64,000 bases of DNA from Tranzscheliella williamsii (taxonomy: Eukaryota; Basidiomycota; Ustilaginomycetes; Ustilaginales; Ustilaginaceae): the NCBI GenBank assembly GCA_023212725.1, contig JALBYF010000009.1, positions 1 to 64,000 of the forward strand. The letters run 5' to 3'. The position numbers and the translations under genes were made by a program. Positions 41,313 to 53,289 of this stretch are shown in pieces. How positions within the stretch are numbered: position 1 is the stretch's first letter; every line of letters begins with the position of its first letter. The notes beneath the pieces were generated by a model, which made no database searches, had not been told where the DNA came from, and worked only from the letters and a program-made list of their open reading frames with translations.

Positions 41313-42290
41313 TCACAGCTTGCTTCTCGCCTCAGCAGCTCGCACGGCTTCCGGCCCACGACTCACGCCTTTGGAGACATCTGCCTGCGTCCACCATGGC
41401 CAGAAGGCGAATCGATCGAGGTGGGCCATCGTGCCTTTGAATTGTGGCTTCCTCTTTTCCAAAAAACTCTGAATGCCTTCGTTGCCGTCCAGATGGCTTG
41501 TCTCCCAGATGCCCTGACTTTCTAAGAGGTGGGCGGCCTCCGGCGACTCCACTTGCCGCCAAATCTGTGCTTTGCAGAGCGCCATAGAGACTGCGCTGTT
41601 CTCGCAGAGGCTCCTAGCCAAAGCTAATGCCTCGGGCAGGACTTTTTCTTGCGGAAGGGGCGCGCGTGTCCACAGCGCCGAGTAGGAGATGTCGTTTGGC
41701 TTCCGCGTATCGCCGGTGAGAATTATGTCCATGGCCTTGGTAACCCCGATGAGTTTTGGCAACAAGAAGGACGACGTGGCCTCCATTGCGATGCCCCTTT
41801 TGGTGAAGGGGATAGCCACTTTGGCGGTTTCCGCGACAAGCCGAAAGTCGCACGAGAGGACCAAGGTCATGCCAATGCCGATGGCATTGCCGTTGATCGC
41901 CGCAATGCTAGGTTTCCTGCATCGGAGGATGGAAAGGGATGCCTGGCCGCCGCCGTCCCGGTGAGCTTGAGCATGGTCAGCCACTGCACCGAAGCCGGAG
42001 GACAGATCGGCTCCAGCGGAGAACGCCTTGCCCGCACCGGTTAGCACTGTCACTTTCACTCTGTCGTCGGCATCGAACAGTTCGTAGGCAAAGATGAGCG
42101 AGGCAAACATCAATCCAGTAAATGCATTGTACTTTTCCGGCCGATCCAGGTATGCGACCGCAATGCCCTCCGCGCTCAGCTCTACCCTGAGGTGATCCCA
42201 CTTATACCCCGCATAATCGAAGGACGCAACATCAACATCAGAGACGCGGGGATGCGGGTTGATCTGGTGTGACTTTGAGCTCGTGCTCAT
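41313..42290 (-). CDS. Peroxisomal enoyl-CoA hydratase/isomerase (crotonase fold) with PTS1
   Basis: Crotonase-family enzyme of 325 residues acting on an acyl-CoA, probably in peroxisomal beta-oxidation. The last three residues are SKL, a perfect PTS1, so import into the peroxisome via PEX5 and PEX13 is expected. CoA-pocket and oxyanion-hole segments are present: FSAGADLSSG and AINGNAIGIGMTLVLSCDFR. The segment GIAMEATSSFLLPKLIG carries the Glu typical of delta3,delta2-enoyl-CoA isomerase-like members. The start is the first ATG; the longer frame begins with TTG. No intron was seen. Hydratase versus isomerase activity cannot be settled from sequence, and related enzymes also serve secondary metabolism in smuts. 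Confidence 0.93.
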   Translation of the reverse strand: MSTSSKSHQINPHPRVSDVDVASFDYAGYKWDHLRVELSAEGIAVAYLDRPEKYNAFTGLMFASLIFAYELFDADDRVKVTVLTGAGKAFSAGADLSSGFGAVADHAQAHRDGGGQASLSILRCRKPSIAAINGNAIGIGMTLVLSCDFRLVAETAKVAIPFTKRGIAMEATSSFLLPKLIGVTKAMDIILTGDTRKPNDISYSALWTRAPLPQEKVLPEALALARSLCENSAVSMALCKAQIWRQVESPEAAHLLESQGIWETSHLDGNEGIQSFLEKRKPQFKGTMAHLDRFAFWPWWTQADVSKGVSRGPEAVRAAEARSKL

Positions 42291-43970
42291 CTTGGCATTG
42301 AGAAGAATAGGGAAGACTCTCTCCAATGAGAGTGGGCGCAGTGTGCTTTGCAAGAAGGGCTACTGTAGAAGAAGAAGGGGAAAAGAGGACATACACATAC
42401 ACCACCTATCTGCCACTCCCCACATAACTTGTTCTATCTACCGGCTTCGGTTACTCACTTGACCTTCTTCGCGTGGCTGCTTCACGGTTTAACAGAAGCA
42501 CCCAACCTAACATGCTCTTGTACTTTACACGCCAAACGACGCGGCGCGTTCTAGGCTGGAGCACCCGCGTAAAGTTGGCTGCCCAAGTATTTCCCAACAA
42601 TATCCCTGTCGCGCCTGCCTTTTCTGTAGGATGGATTGGCTAAGGCGCTAGACGTTGCTTTTCGATGGGTTTGTGCACCCCAAATCCAATAGTGCGTGAG
42701 TGCAGAATATTCTGCTTTGCGCCACTCCTGGCCCTTATGCACAGAACTGGAAACGAACGCGGTTAAGCATGGCAACTCGCCACAGTAATCGAATAGGATG
42801 GAGTGCATGGACGCTAAATACAATACGCCGTGCGACTCGTACGGTTCACCTTGACCACTTACATATTCCCATCTCCGCCGTCGGCGTGCATCAATCCAAT
42901 CCATCAGAGGCAACCGCAAAGGAACCGCACCACAAGCCGCAGACATACTAGCTCTCTTTGCGCATCAGCAACTGTAGCTGCGCCTCGTCGCTGTCGCCCA
43001 ACTGCAGCTCGGCGTCGATAGTGGGATTTGGGAACGCGGACGAGCAACAAGTGCGTCGTAGGTGGGACGGGAAAAAGGGGGGCCCAAATGTTTCCCACTA
43101 GTGCGGTGGACATGAACTGTATTCTCGCAACTGGACACGTAAACGTGCTACTCACCCTCACACTCACACTGTATCAGATGAAAGCCTGAGGAAAAGTCTA
43201 ATCTGAAGACACGCACACGCGCACGCCTACTACAATACCAAGATAGCCAGCGAAAATCCCTGACAGCGCTTGCAGCTCACAGCTCTCGTGCCTAGCAACC
43301 TGCTGCAGCAAGTAGTGCCTTTCAAGATTAGGCGCTTCGTCTATCTTGGCTAGCCTGCAGTTGCACGGCGTGCATTATATTCAGATTAATTGTGAATGTG
43401 AACACTTCGACTTAGGCGAGACGTGTTGGTCGTAAAGGCCCAGCCCGCGCCTTCTTACCTCCTTCTTGCCTCCTTCCTCGGCCATCTTGAGCGCTTCTGC
43501 TTATGTCCGCATAGCGACACGCTTAACTTCTCCTCCGCACAATCTGGGACTGTGCTTTGTCCGCCCTCGACGCACTCCATTATCTGCTCTTACTATCTAA
43601 CCTACATCCATCATTGGGCCGTGTCCAGCAGACCCCGCCGCACCCTTTGCCGCCTTACGTTTCTACTGCGCCGCTTTGTCACACAACGGCAACAACCTGC
43701 TCAAGTCGTTCGCCACTCGGAAGCAATTGCAGGCTCTTTCTGTGCGACTATCTGTGCGGGCACCAGCAAGGCTAGAAAACGGCGGGACAGTGACGACAGG
43801 GTAGATGGCTCAGCCCTACTTTAGACCATTACTGCTCCTTCACAGCACGTAACCACTACGCTCTCCTTCCATCTACCATCTCAACTTCACGGGGGCATCT
43901 TTTCACATACAGGGTTGCGTAAGCGTGTTCGTCCAAATACTGGCTTGGGCATCAGCAGGGACGTATAACA
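42291..43970. other. Divergent intergenic region between the crotonase and kinesin genes
   Basis: About 1.7 kb without a recognised gene. The kinesin-proximal half (about 43440-43900) is C/T-rich and holds a 133-codon frame without family match, best read as leader. Confidence 0.45.
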
Positions 43971-46900
43971 ATGTCGAAGAGAAGGAATTCCATTACTGCG
44001 GTATCGACGCCTCAAGCGGGCGCTGCGTCTACCTCGGTCCAAGTTGGTAGGTAGAGTCGAAAGTAGCCAGTCTGATCTGTGGTTCGTGAATCGATCTGCT
44101 AACCGCCTTTTCTCTTGCCCCGTTCGAGCAGCCGTCCGCATCAGACCTGTCACCTCAGCCGACCAGTCATCCATTCCGCCTCGATGGCAGCGAAACATCC
44201 TCGTTCCCGCGCCGGGCAACAGCCTTACTGTCGAATCCGGCTCTGCTCCTCCGCCCGGAGCAGCTGGCGGTGGCTCTACTACCACTGCTCAGTCCCGTGA
44301 CAAGCGCCAGGCTTTCAGCTTCGATCGCGTGTTTACTACCGTGGATGGCCAGCCCGAGATCTTCACGGTAGCAGAACCACTTATCGACCGTTTCATGGAA
44401 GGCTACAATGCCACCATCCTGGCCTACGGTCAGACGTCGAGTGGCAAGTCCTACACCATGGGCACTGCAGCAGGCGACGATATTGACTACGAAGGGCTTG
44501 TTGCGGGCAGAATGGCAGATCCGCAAATGGGCATCATTCCTCGTGCCGTCGCCCGCATCTTCACTACCATGAAACAGAACCGAGCCGCGGGGACCCAATA
44601 CAGCGCCAAAGTCAGCTTTATTGAAATCTACAATGAAGATCTAATCGATCTGTTGGGAGATGCTGCCGACGGCGACGCAAGACCTCATGTTCAGATCCGA
44701 GAGGGGAAGAACGGCCTGATCATCTGGAGCGGCCTTCGTGAAGTCAAAGTCAACAACGTGGCCGAGGTGATGAACCACCTGCTGCAAGGCAGTTCGGTCC
44801 GACGAACCAACGAAACTGACATGAATGCTCAGTCGTCGCGCTCTCATGCCATCTTTTCTATTACGCTGACCCAAAAGAAGTGGTCTGGTTCCGGCCCAGC
44901 ACCCAACTCAGCACCTCCTTCCGCTTTCAGTGGACGGTCAACGCCAGGCGCAAAGACTCCTTCTAGTCTCTCCCGAGCATCCGGAATCCCTTTGGCCGGG
45001 AGAGTGGCATCACCCTCTTTCGGCCGACGCACCCCTAGCGGTATCCCCGCGCTCGGCGGTCGCAATTCTTCGGTAGGCCTCAGGCCTGCTAGCGCACTTG
45101 CTGGCCATAATGAGAGCATGGACGACGTGTCGGAGGGCGATTGGGTCACCGCCATCAGCAAATTTCACTTTGTCGACTTAGCCGGTTCAGAACGCCTTAA
45201 GCGTACAGCAGCCCAGGGCGAACGTGTCAAAGAAGGTATCTCGATCAACTCGGGCCTTCATGCGCTTGGCAACGTCATTTCGGCGCTTGGAGATCCTTCC
45301 AAGGCGAAGCGGATCACTCATATCCCCTACAGGGACAGCAAGTTGACGCGGTTGCTGCAGGATAGTCTTGGCGGAAACGCACACACACTGATGATCGCTT
45401 GTGTCTCGCCCACCGAATACAACGTCAGCGAAACTATCAACACGCTGCAATACGCCAACCGCGCGCGTAACATCAAGAACAAGGCCGAGCTAAATGAGGT
45501 AGAAGTTGGATGGGATGACATCGACTATCTTCAAACGCTTGTACAAAAGCTTCGCAAGGAGCTAAGCATCATCAAAGGCGCGGGCAAGGGCATCCTCGAT
45601 CTCAATGACCCCAAGGAGAAAGACTCGACCCGCAGCGCGCAACGAGAAATACTCGCTTGGCAAGACAAGTACGCTTCCCTTAGCCAAAAGCACAGCCAGC
45701 TCACCGCAGAAGTCACAAAGCTTCGCTCGCAGCTTGATCCAAACAAGCAAGGCGAAGACAGCGAGGACGACTTCTTTAAAGCTGCTGAGCCCATCATTGT
45801 TGAATACGAAAAGTCCATCGACGCCCTCGAAGGTCAGCTGAATCTTACCAAGGCAGCCCTGGCATACGTGGAGGACCTTGCCAATGAAAGGGAGGCCCAG
45901 ATCGAACAACAAAGCGCGCAGCTCGAGATCATTGGCGAGGAGCTCGAAGCAAAGGAGACCACCGTTGTTGACCTCCAATCGCGTCTTGCCAAGCTACAGG
46001 AGCGCGAGTCTTCCGCCGAAGTCTATGCCCGCGAACTAGAAACGCGGCTTGAAGCGATCGGCTCTCGCGGCGACGCAGATTCGGCTACCTTGGCTGATCT
46101 TCACAAGCAAATTGCAGGGCTCAAGGAGAGCGAAGCGACCTCAGAGCACTACATCAAGGATCTTGAAGCGAAATTGGCGAACGCTGACCAAACCTCTGCG
46201 AATCTCAGCAAACAGGTAGCGCAACTGGAAGCCAGCCTGGAAAGTCGACACGAAGACTATCGCAACCTGTTGTCCCGTTTCGAGCTCCTCGATTCGGGCA
46301 AGGAGTCCAAGGCAATGGTCGCCGAGCTCGAGGCAAAGGATATCCACCTGCAAGAATTGGAGGAGCGTCTTTCGGCCGCCACGTCTCAGCATGACACTCT
46401 TGCGTCGACACACAAGGATCTTATGGCACAGCATCAACAACTTTCTCAAGCCGTTACGCGTCACGAGGAGGAAAAGGAATCTTTGTCTCAGAAGCTCAAA
46501 TCTATGGGGTCCGCAGCCGTTGCAGCGTCTAGTGACGGTGCTGATGCTAGGGGCCCTTCGGCTGTTGCTAGCGACACGAGCGCCGACGGACAACATAATG
46601 ATCCAACGAAGGGCGATAACGCTGTGCATGAGCTAGAAAGCCGACTGCAAAATCTGCAAGACGAAATGCGTGCGGTACGTGACTCTGAGTCCAGCATCCG
46701 TGCCGAGCTCGAGGTCACCCATAAGAACTACAAAGAATCACTTCTAAAGATCAACGATCTCAACACTCAGCTGACTGAAATGAAGCTGAACGGTGTAGCT
46801 GGTTCACGTCCGTCGTCTTTCCAACTGGACGGTGGAGAGGAAGAAGTAGAGCTGCTGGACTCGCGAGGCGATGAGAATCGAGGTTCTGAGACTCCCGTCC

Positions 46901-49878
46901 GGAACACCTCTCACCGGCTAAGCAACCGGCGTCCGGAAAGCTTATTGATCGACACAACCAATCGACAGAGTCCGAGCAGTCGTCTTTCCCGCCGTTCCTC
47001 GGGCTCTTTTTTAGGCTACAACAAGAGCGACGGGACACGGACGCCTGGCGTCTCGCCTGCTTCGCACGGCCGTACACGGTCAATCTCACAGTCCTCCTCA
47101 TTGGATTTCTCATCGGTATTGCCATCTGCACAGTCACAGACAAGGGGGCCCAGGCCACTCTCACTGAGCGGTTCCGTTCCAGCCTCACCTACGCTCAGAG
47201 CGTTCGATTCCGATTCTCCGGCGAATTATAAGCGCAAGGTGGCGTCCCTCGAGAAAGAAGCGATGCGACTGCAGCAGGCGCTCAAGGAGCGGGATGAGGA
47301 GATCCAGGCATTGGAGGCCTCTGCCCGTGCCCGGCGACAATCCGATCCTGATGTCTTGAGCTCTGCTGCTCCCAAGTCTCGAAACGGCGACCTCTCCCCG
47401 AGTCAAGCCGATCTTGAATTGGTTGAGGGCGGTTCAGCCACCGAGAAGGAAATCCAGTCCTTTAAAAAGCAGATGGAAAATGCTCAAGGCGAAGCTGACG
47501 AGCCGTCTGGACCCGACGTCCTCGACGACCTCATGCGATCCATGGCTCATAAGGAGAGACAGCACCGCGAAAAGGTAGACACTATGACGGAAGAGCTGAA
47601 CGCGCTTCGAAAGCAGAACGAAACGCTAGAAGCGCTTTCGCGCGACCAAGTGGCTAACATGTCGCTTGAAATCGAACAGCTTCGAGCACAATTAGCAGCT
47701 CCTTCCTTCGACGCGAACAACACATCCGCCGGCAGCAGAAGCCTTGCCGACGAGCTGCAAGACTCTGTCGCACCGCAGCCAGGTTTAAATGGGGCCGAAC
47801 TAGAAAACTTCAAACAACAACATGCCACTGAATTGGCTGACAAGACAACCGAGTGGGAAGCCACTGCTAGCCGAATAGCTGATGAGCACCAACAGGCTCT
47901 GCAACAGCTTCGGGAGGAGCATCAAAGGAGCTTGAAACTGCTTGGCGAGGAGCATGAGGCTGCGCTCCATAATGCCGAGCTCACCAAGCAAGTTTCGGTG
48001 GCCTCGTCTGATACTGAACGAGAACCTGCGGTGGCTAAGCTGCAACAAGGTCATCAAGATCAGCTAGCTAAGCTTAAACAGGCAAACGATGCAGATCGCC
48101 TTAGAGCTATTGAGGCCCAGGAGACGACCCACAAGAGCTTACTTGCGGAGCTTGAAGCCAATTCGGCAAGGAACGAGAAGGAGTCCCAAACAGCACTCGA
48201 GTCTATCCACAAGGAGCACGCTGAGGCGCTAGAAAGGCAAACGGCTCAGCACCTGTTGCAATTGGAATCACTCCAGTCGGACCATCGCATAGCCATGAAC
48301 AATCTGCAGACAGAGCTAGAGGCACAGCATCTTTCGGCGCTCTCTGATGCTGTCAGAGAAACGGAGTCCCGAGCAAAAGTGCGACATGCAGTCGAGCTCG
48401 ATAAACTGCGACAAGACGGACTGGCTTCTTCCTCCCAGCTTTCCGATATACAGAGCAGCTACGACGTGCTTTCAAGGCGAATAGAAGAGCTTAAGACCGA
48501 GCATTCTGGCATCCTGGACAAACTCAAGGCTGAACATGTTTCCAAGCTTGAGCGGAGCGAGCTAGATCTACAAATTATCAGTAGTGATCGCGACGAAACA
48601 CGCAAAGCATACGAGGAGCTACATGCCAAACACACGGATCTGCTTGGCAAGATGGACATTGATCCCCACGAGGTGGACATGCTGAGGACCGAGCTTGCTG
48701 ACACTAGCGATGCTCTGGTCACGCTCGAAGCTGCATTGACAGAGGCGCAGGAAGAGCGGGATCAGCTTCTGATCGAGCTGGAGATGAACCGTCAGTCCTC
48801 CGAGGCGGCTGCCCACGATAGAGCTATGCCCAACGGTAATGGGTCACGTGCATCTGCCGTTGTCGTCGATCCGGTCACAAAGAGAGAACTGGAGGCGCAC
48901 AAATCGATGCTGTCCAAGACGAAGGCGGAGATGGTGAAGCTCAAGGCGGAACTGCAGGCTGCCAAAGAGGAAAGCGCTAGGCATGATCAGTCGGTTAAGG
49001 ATCTGCAGATGCGACTAGCTTCATCGGAGACTCGGTCCATCCGGTCGAACGGCAGTGGCAGTTTCGGACAGCAAAGCCAACAAGAACATGACGCTGCTTC
49101 GCTCGCCAGCACTGCAGCTCCGTTGTCGCCACACACCAACGGCGCAAGATCTCCGATGGGCAAACGCATCTCGGATTACGAACCGCCCATGACTGACTTG
49201 CGAGGCCACCGACCGAGTCTAGGAGCTGTTAAGCCTCCGCCGCCCACACCACCGCCCAACATGCCTCCTCCGCCCACTCCTAGCGGCCCTGGAGATCGCA
49301 GCAATGGCTCAAGCATTCTGAGATCATCGGCAGGCGTTAGAACTTCTACCTCATCTCAGATGACGCGTGCAGACTCTCCTCCGGCAGGCATCACACGGTC
49401 CTCTTCGGTCACCTCCATCCACAGCCCTTCCTTCAACAACGTCAGCTTCAACGGCATCCACGGTTCCGGCGATGTCAAGCTGACCAAGCTGTTGGCAGAG
49501 CAAGCAGAAGAGATCAAGAATCTGGCCAAGCAGCTCAACCACTGCGAAGCGGATCTGCAAGCGAACATCGATCTGGTTGCTACGCTGGAAGCCGCTCTGA
49601 ACGACAGCGAGAGGAATCTGCGAAAGAGCCGAGTGCAGCTAGCAGAGGTGACTCGTGAACGGGACCGATACTTGTCTGAAGCCAATGAGATGCGGTCGCA
49701 GCTCAACTCGGCCCAATCCGAAGTGGAAAACGTGCGCAACAGCGTCATGCTGGAAAAGCAGGGCTACGAGAGCAAGATCGAAGAGGAGCGTCAGGCCAAA
49801 GAGCGCGCCCGAAAGGCACTCGAGGCCAGACTGGAGGAAGTGAGCAAGCGCAAGAACAGCAAGCTGTTCTGCCTCTGA
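43971..49878 (+). CDS. Kinesin-4-like motor protein with long coiled coils
   Basis: Microtubule motor of 1940 residues. Exons 43971-44046 and 44132-49878 join as VQV-AVRIRP, restoring the first strand of the motor; the intron is 85 bp. The motor spans about 22-475, with Walker A GQTSSGKSYTMG (about 125-136), NAQSSRSHAIFSITL (switch I), and FHFVDLAGSERLKRT (switch II). The run ISALGDPSKAKRITHIPYRDSKLTRLLQDSLGG and the neck start YANRARNIKNK are typical of the kinesin-4/KIF21 group. A Ser/Pro/Gly-rich insertion of about 90 residues (about 275-366) splits the motor just before switch II. The stalk is coiled coil with Ser-rich hinges. A PPPPTPPP segment (about 1700) precedes a final coiled coil and a short basic tail. 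Cargo and cellular role (spindle or cytoplasmic microtubules) are not evident. Confidence 0.95.
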
Positions 49879-49888
49879 GCGCAGTACA

Positions 49889-49946
49889 CACTCGATCTTC
49901 CTTCCTTTGCTCGCACGCACTCGATCCCCCTTCCTTTGCTCGCAGA
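49889..49946 (+). repeat. Tandem 29-bp duplication just after the kinesin stop
   Basis: Two adjacent copies, 49889-49917 and 49918-49946, of CACTCGATC(T/C)(T/C)CCTTCCTTTGCTCGCA-type sequence with few mismatches. The first begins 10 bp after the stop codon. Confidence 0.85.
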
Positions 49947-51072
49947 CATGCTACTTGTCGCAAGCCACACCACCAACACTCGGCCTGTCGCCTTGACGCA
50001 GCCTTGAACAGTGTTTTGACATTCTGTAAAACGTAACGGACTGATTCGCACAACGTCGTGGCAACCAGTGTCTCATTGTACCGATAACAGCGCCCGCTTA
50101 CTTTCGAACCTTGGTTTTCCGTCATTTTACAGTAGTCACCGTCGATACGTGTTGCTCATATTGACTACAGGACTGTACCTCGGCGTGGCACATTCGTACG
50201 TGAATGCGGGCGGTAGGCCCGCGTTCTCCCGTTTGCAAGACGGGCTGCAAGATCGGGCTCAAGGCTTTACGCTGCAGCCAAAGGCCGCTCGCAATGCAGC
50301 CGCTTCAGCTTCCCGACTACTAATAGGGGCCGAAGCTAAGACGGCTCTAGTCTCGCGGTACTACAAGTGTCCGATCTGCGCTTCAATCGAGCATTACAAT
50401 CTCGCCATGCCGGCGTCACATCAAGCTCGTAAAATGAGCTTCGGTGGGAGGGGCGGCGCCATTTGAAAACTACGCGACTTCTAATCCTCGACGATTAATG
50501 AAAAGCCAGGCTAAAGTGGTTGCATGCTGGCGGGACTGCATCAAAAGGGAAATTAGGAATGTCGCTTTCCATGCGTGATGCGAAGGCTGTGAATATGGGA
50601 AGCGTCGCCTCTTGTATGGGTTTTGGGTGGGCAGTGCATCCGATCCGAAAGAACAACTCTGAGACGCAAAAAGCTCTGACTTAGATGGCTACCGCCCACG
50701 TCTCATCAGCTTAGTCGCTTGAGACTTAGCAACTGGCACTCACACTCATGACTTGCACTTTGGCACCTACAGCTTCCCTTCCAGCCTAGAGCCATCCAAT
50801 CTAGCCATCTCACCCTCTCACCTACAGCCTCGATTGCGCCTCCCTCCTCTACGGCCGCCATACTTACCGCACGCATTGCTCTTCTTGGACTGCCCTGTCT
50901 GAAGAGGTGATCGTCCAACTGCATCCTACCGCTACCGGCTGCGGTGGACCTATCACTTCGTTCGCAGCAAACGCCACCTTAGGTCCAGACAAGATCTGCC
51001 TCCTCTCGGCTACGCGCTCCTCAGTCACACAACGGTTCTCCTCTGAAGTCGGTCTCACCGTCGCGTCGCAAC
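49947..51072. other. Intergenic region between the kinesin gene and SHO1
   Basis: A 132-codon plus-strand frame (50068-50466) has one hydrophobic stretch but begins with GTG and lacks an upstream ATG, so it is not called. The SHO1-proximal part is pyrimidine-rich leader. Confidence 0.45.
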
Positions 51073-52166
51073 ATGCCGGGACAACGCGGAGGCGGAGGTG
51101 GCTTCGATATCGGGTAAGGGTCGCGCCCTGAGAGCCGGTCTGTCTGATCAGCTAGCGAGTAGACACTGACTGTATCCGTGCTTCTTACCCGTCTTCAACT
51201 GCCGATAGGCTCATCTTTGCGCACAAGGGCATTACCGCCTGCTTTGTGCTTAGCACCGTGGGATGGTTTGTCGCTTTCATCGGACAGGCTGTCTCCGAGT
51301 CGAACCACCAGCGTATGGGCGTCCTGTGGTTTTCTATCTTTCTCCACTTCTTCTTGATCGCCGGCCTCTACATCTGCGTCGTTACCGACAGCCTCGGACT
51401 GGCTCGCCTTCAGCTCACCGTTTTTACTGCCATCGCTCTCGTCTTCTCCGTGATGGGAATCGACAAGGGACTCTATTCGGGGACGAGCTATGAGAGCGCT
51501 GTCGCAGCCGGCTATTTCCTTTTGACCTTCCCTAACCTGCTCTGGCTTTTCTTCCTGACCAGCGAGGAAGACTCACCTTTCTTCCCTCTGGTCAACATCT
51601 CCAACCACGGTCTCACCAGCCCCGGCGCCCGCTCTAGCGGAGGTCGCTACGCAAACGGCGGACAGTCGATGCGGATGGCTGGTGGCGCCGGCACTGGTTT
51701 CGGCGCCGGAAATGCCTCGGCCTATTCGGGCGGTTTCCAGACCGGATCCGGTTACCAACCCGCCTATGGCCAGAGCCCTTCGGCAGCCGACGTCACCACC
51801 GCTAACGGCACCGGCTTCGGTGGTGCCAAGCAATCATCCGCTTCTATCCGTAGTCGAGGCGCCGATCCAGGCATTGTGGGCAGCACCACCGCAGGTGCAC
51901 TTTCCAACGATGCCCCTTCGGTCGCCTCGCATGCTGCGCCCACCAGTCCCACCGTTGGTGGGCAGAAAGGCAGCGATCTGCCGGACTACGGCTACAAGGC
52001 TCGCGCACTGTATGCATACCAGGCCAATGCTGATGATCCGACCGAGATCAGCTTCACCAAGGGCGAAGTGCTTGACATTGTCGACAACTCGGGCAAGTGG
52101 TGGCAGGCACGAAAGTCGAACGGAGAGACCGGTATTGTCCCTTCCAATTACATGCAGCTCTTGTAA
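51073..52166 (+). CDS. SHO1: SHO1 osmosensor, four-helix membrane protein with SH3 domain
   Basis: Plasma-membrane adaptor of the HOG osmostress pathway that also recruits Pbs2 and Ste11-branch components through its SH3 domain. Exons 51073-51113 and 51209-52166 give 332 residues. The 95-bp intron has a CTGAC branch site and restores the N-terminal GFDIGLIFAHKGIT. Four closely spaced hydrophobic helices lie at about residues 15-125. A Gly/Ser/Ala-rich cytosolic linker follows (about 135-265). The C-terminal SH3 (about 270-332) has ALYAYQAN, KWWQARKSNGETGIVPSNY. This is the standard fungal Sho1 architecture. In smuts Sho1 also contributes to appressorium signalling; that is family knowledge, not visible here. 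Confidence 0.95.
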
Positions 52167-52830
52167 ATACACCTTCTGCCAGGCCTCACCAGACCTCGCC
52201 TCGTGGAACGGATCAGCGCCCACGAAGACTGCCAAGGTAGACGCAGGTCCGTTGATACCCTTTGATCGCTGTTTCGGCCCCGCTTGCCTCGATGGTATGC
52301 AGCTCGTTTGGCGCGCTCCTTGCCTTGTCCCTGTCCCGTCGCAGGACACAACCACGAATGACAACTTTCCTTTTGAACTGCGACGGCTATCTACCGCTCG
52401 CTTTTCCCTGCGACCTTACTGTACCACAATTTAGCTTCCCGTACCCTGTCACATTGTCACAGCCAATGTGGCCCAGAACGTCCCACGGCATACACTCTTT
52501 ATAGCTCTGGCATCTGCCGCCTGTGCCTGACATGTACGCATGGAATTGTTTCTCCTAGTCCGGCTCCACGAAACCGGAATCGCGTGCACCAGCTGGGAGG
52601 AAGGGGTTGAACGATGTAACATGGCGAAATTGTTTTTTGTTTCGTACGGGAATTTATTTTTGGCCTGCGCCTGACGTAGCGGCTTTTTTCGACGTTTCTT
52701 CCGCTGCTACCACCACCATCTGCCAGCTTCTGCTTGTCACCACACAGCCGGTCGGTCACTTCCACAGCACGGGTCCTGTTACATCTACCGAATACGTTGC
52801 CGCTCGTCCAGCGCACTGGCCGGTACCAAG
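52167..52830. promoter_or_regulatory. Intergenic region, promoter of the mL43 gene
   Basis: A short AT-rich stretch with T runs (about 52628-52665) lies 170-200 bp before the mL43 ATG. No gene was seen. Confidence 0.4.
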
Positions 52831-53289
52831 ATGTCGTATCTGAAGCAGTTCACCAAAGTGCTGCGTGGGTCTATCAACACTGCTCCCGGTGGGGTGTCGG
52901 GGACGCCTGGGGCGTTCCATCTTCCGATCCGGAAGCTGGTGCTGCGGTATGCGGAGGAGAATGTGTCGTCGGCGGGGATGCGGCGGTTTCTGGTGTCGGA
53001 GCGGTTTACGGCGATGACGCGCGCGTATCCGTCGGTGGAGTTTGTGGTGACGGCGGCGCGGCGCGACAAGCACCCGCTCGCCACGGGGCTCTACACCACG
53101 CACCGCACCGCGCACAAGCAGATCAACCTCGCCAACCTCGACGCCAACCAGGTCGCCGCCAAGCTCCAACAGCTCATCGAGTCCTCCGGCGCAAAGATCA
53201 AAAGCCTCAAGCACAACTCCACCCTCTCCCGCAACGACAGCCCCCGCGGCATCTGGTCCCAGCTCCACGACAAGCCCGTCGACCTCTGA
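52831..53289 (+). CDS. MRPL51: Mitochondrial large-subunit ribosomal protein mL43
   Basis: Structural protein of the mitochondrial ribosome with the L51/S25/CI-B8 thioredoxin-like domain. The 152-residue protein shows the family pattern: FHLPIRKLVLRYAEE, then SAGMRRFLVSERF, FVVTAARRDKHPLATGLY and a C-terminal LSRNDSPRGIWS segment. Length and start fit fungal mL43. There is no obvious separate presequence, as in other members. No intron was seen. The first half uses almost only G-ending codons and the second almost only C-ending ones, switching sharply at about 53061. Confidence 0.93.
   Translation: MSYLKQFTKVLRGSINTAPGGVSGTPGAFHLPIRKLVLRYAEENVSSAGMRRFLVSERFTAMTRAYPSVEFVVTAARRDKHPLATGLYTTHRTAHKQINLANLDANQVAAKLQQLIESSGAKIKSLKHNSTLSRNDSPRGIWSQLHDKPVDL

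Noticed and set aside
43423..43824. 133-codon frame upstream of the kinesin gene
   Set aside because: Composition follows the pyrimidine-rich leader, no motif is present, and it precedes a well-supported spliced start.
50068..50466. 132-codon frame with a hydrophobic stretch between the kinesin gene and SHO1
   Set aside because: Starts with GTG, has no suitable ATG before the hydrophobic part and no recognisable domain; likely intergenic or leader sequence.
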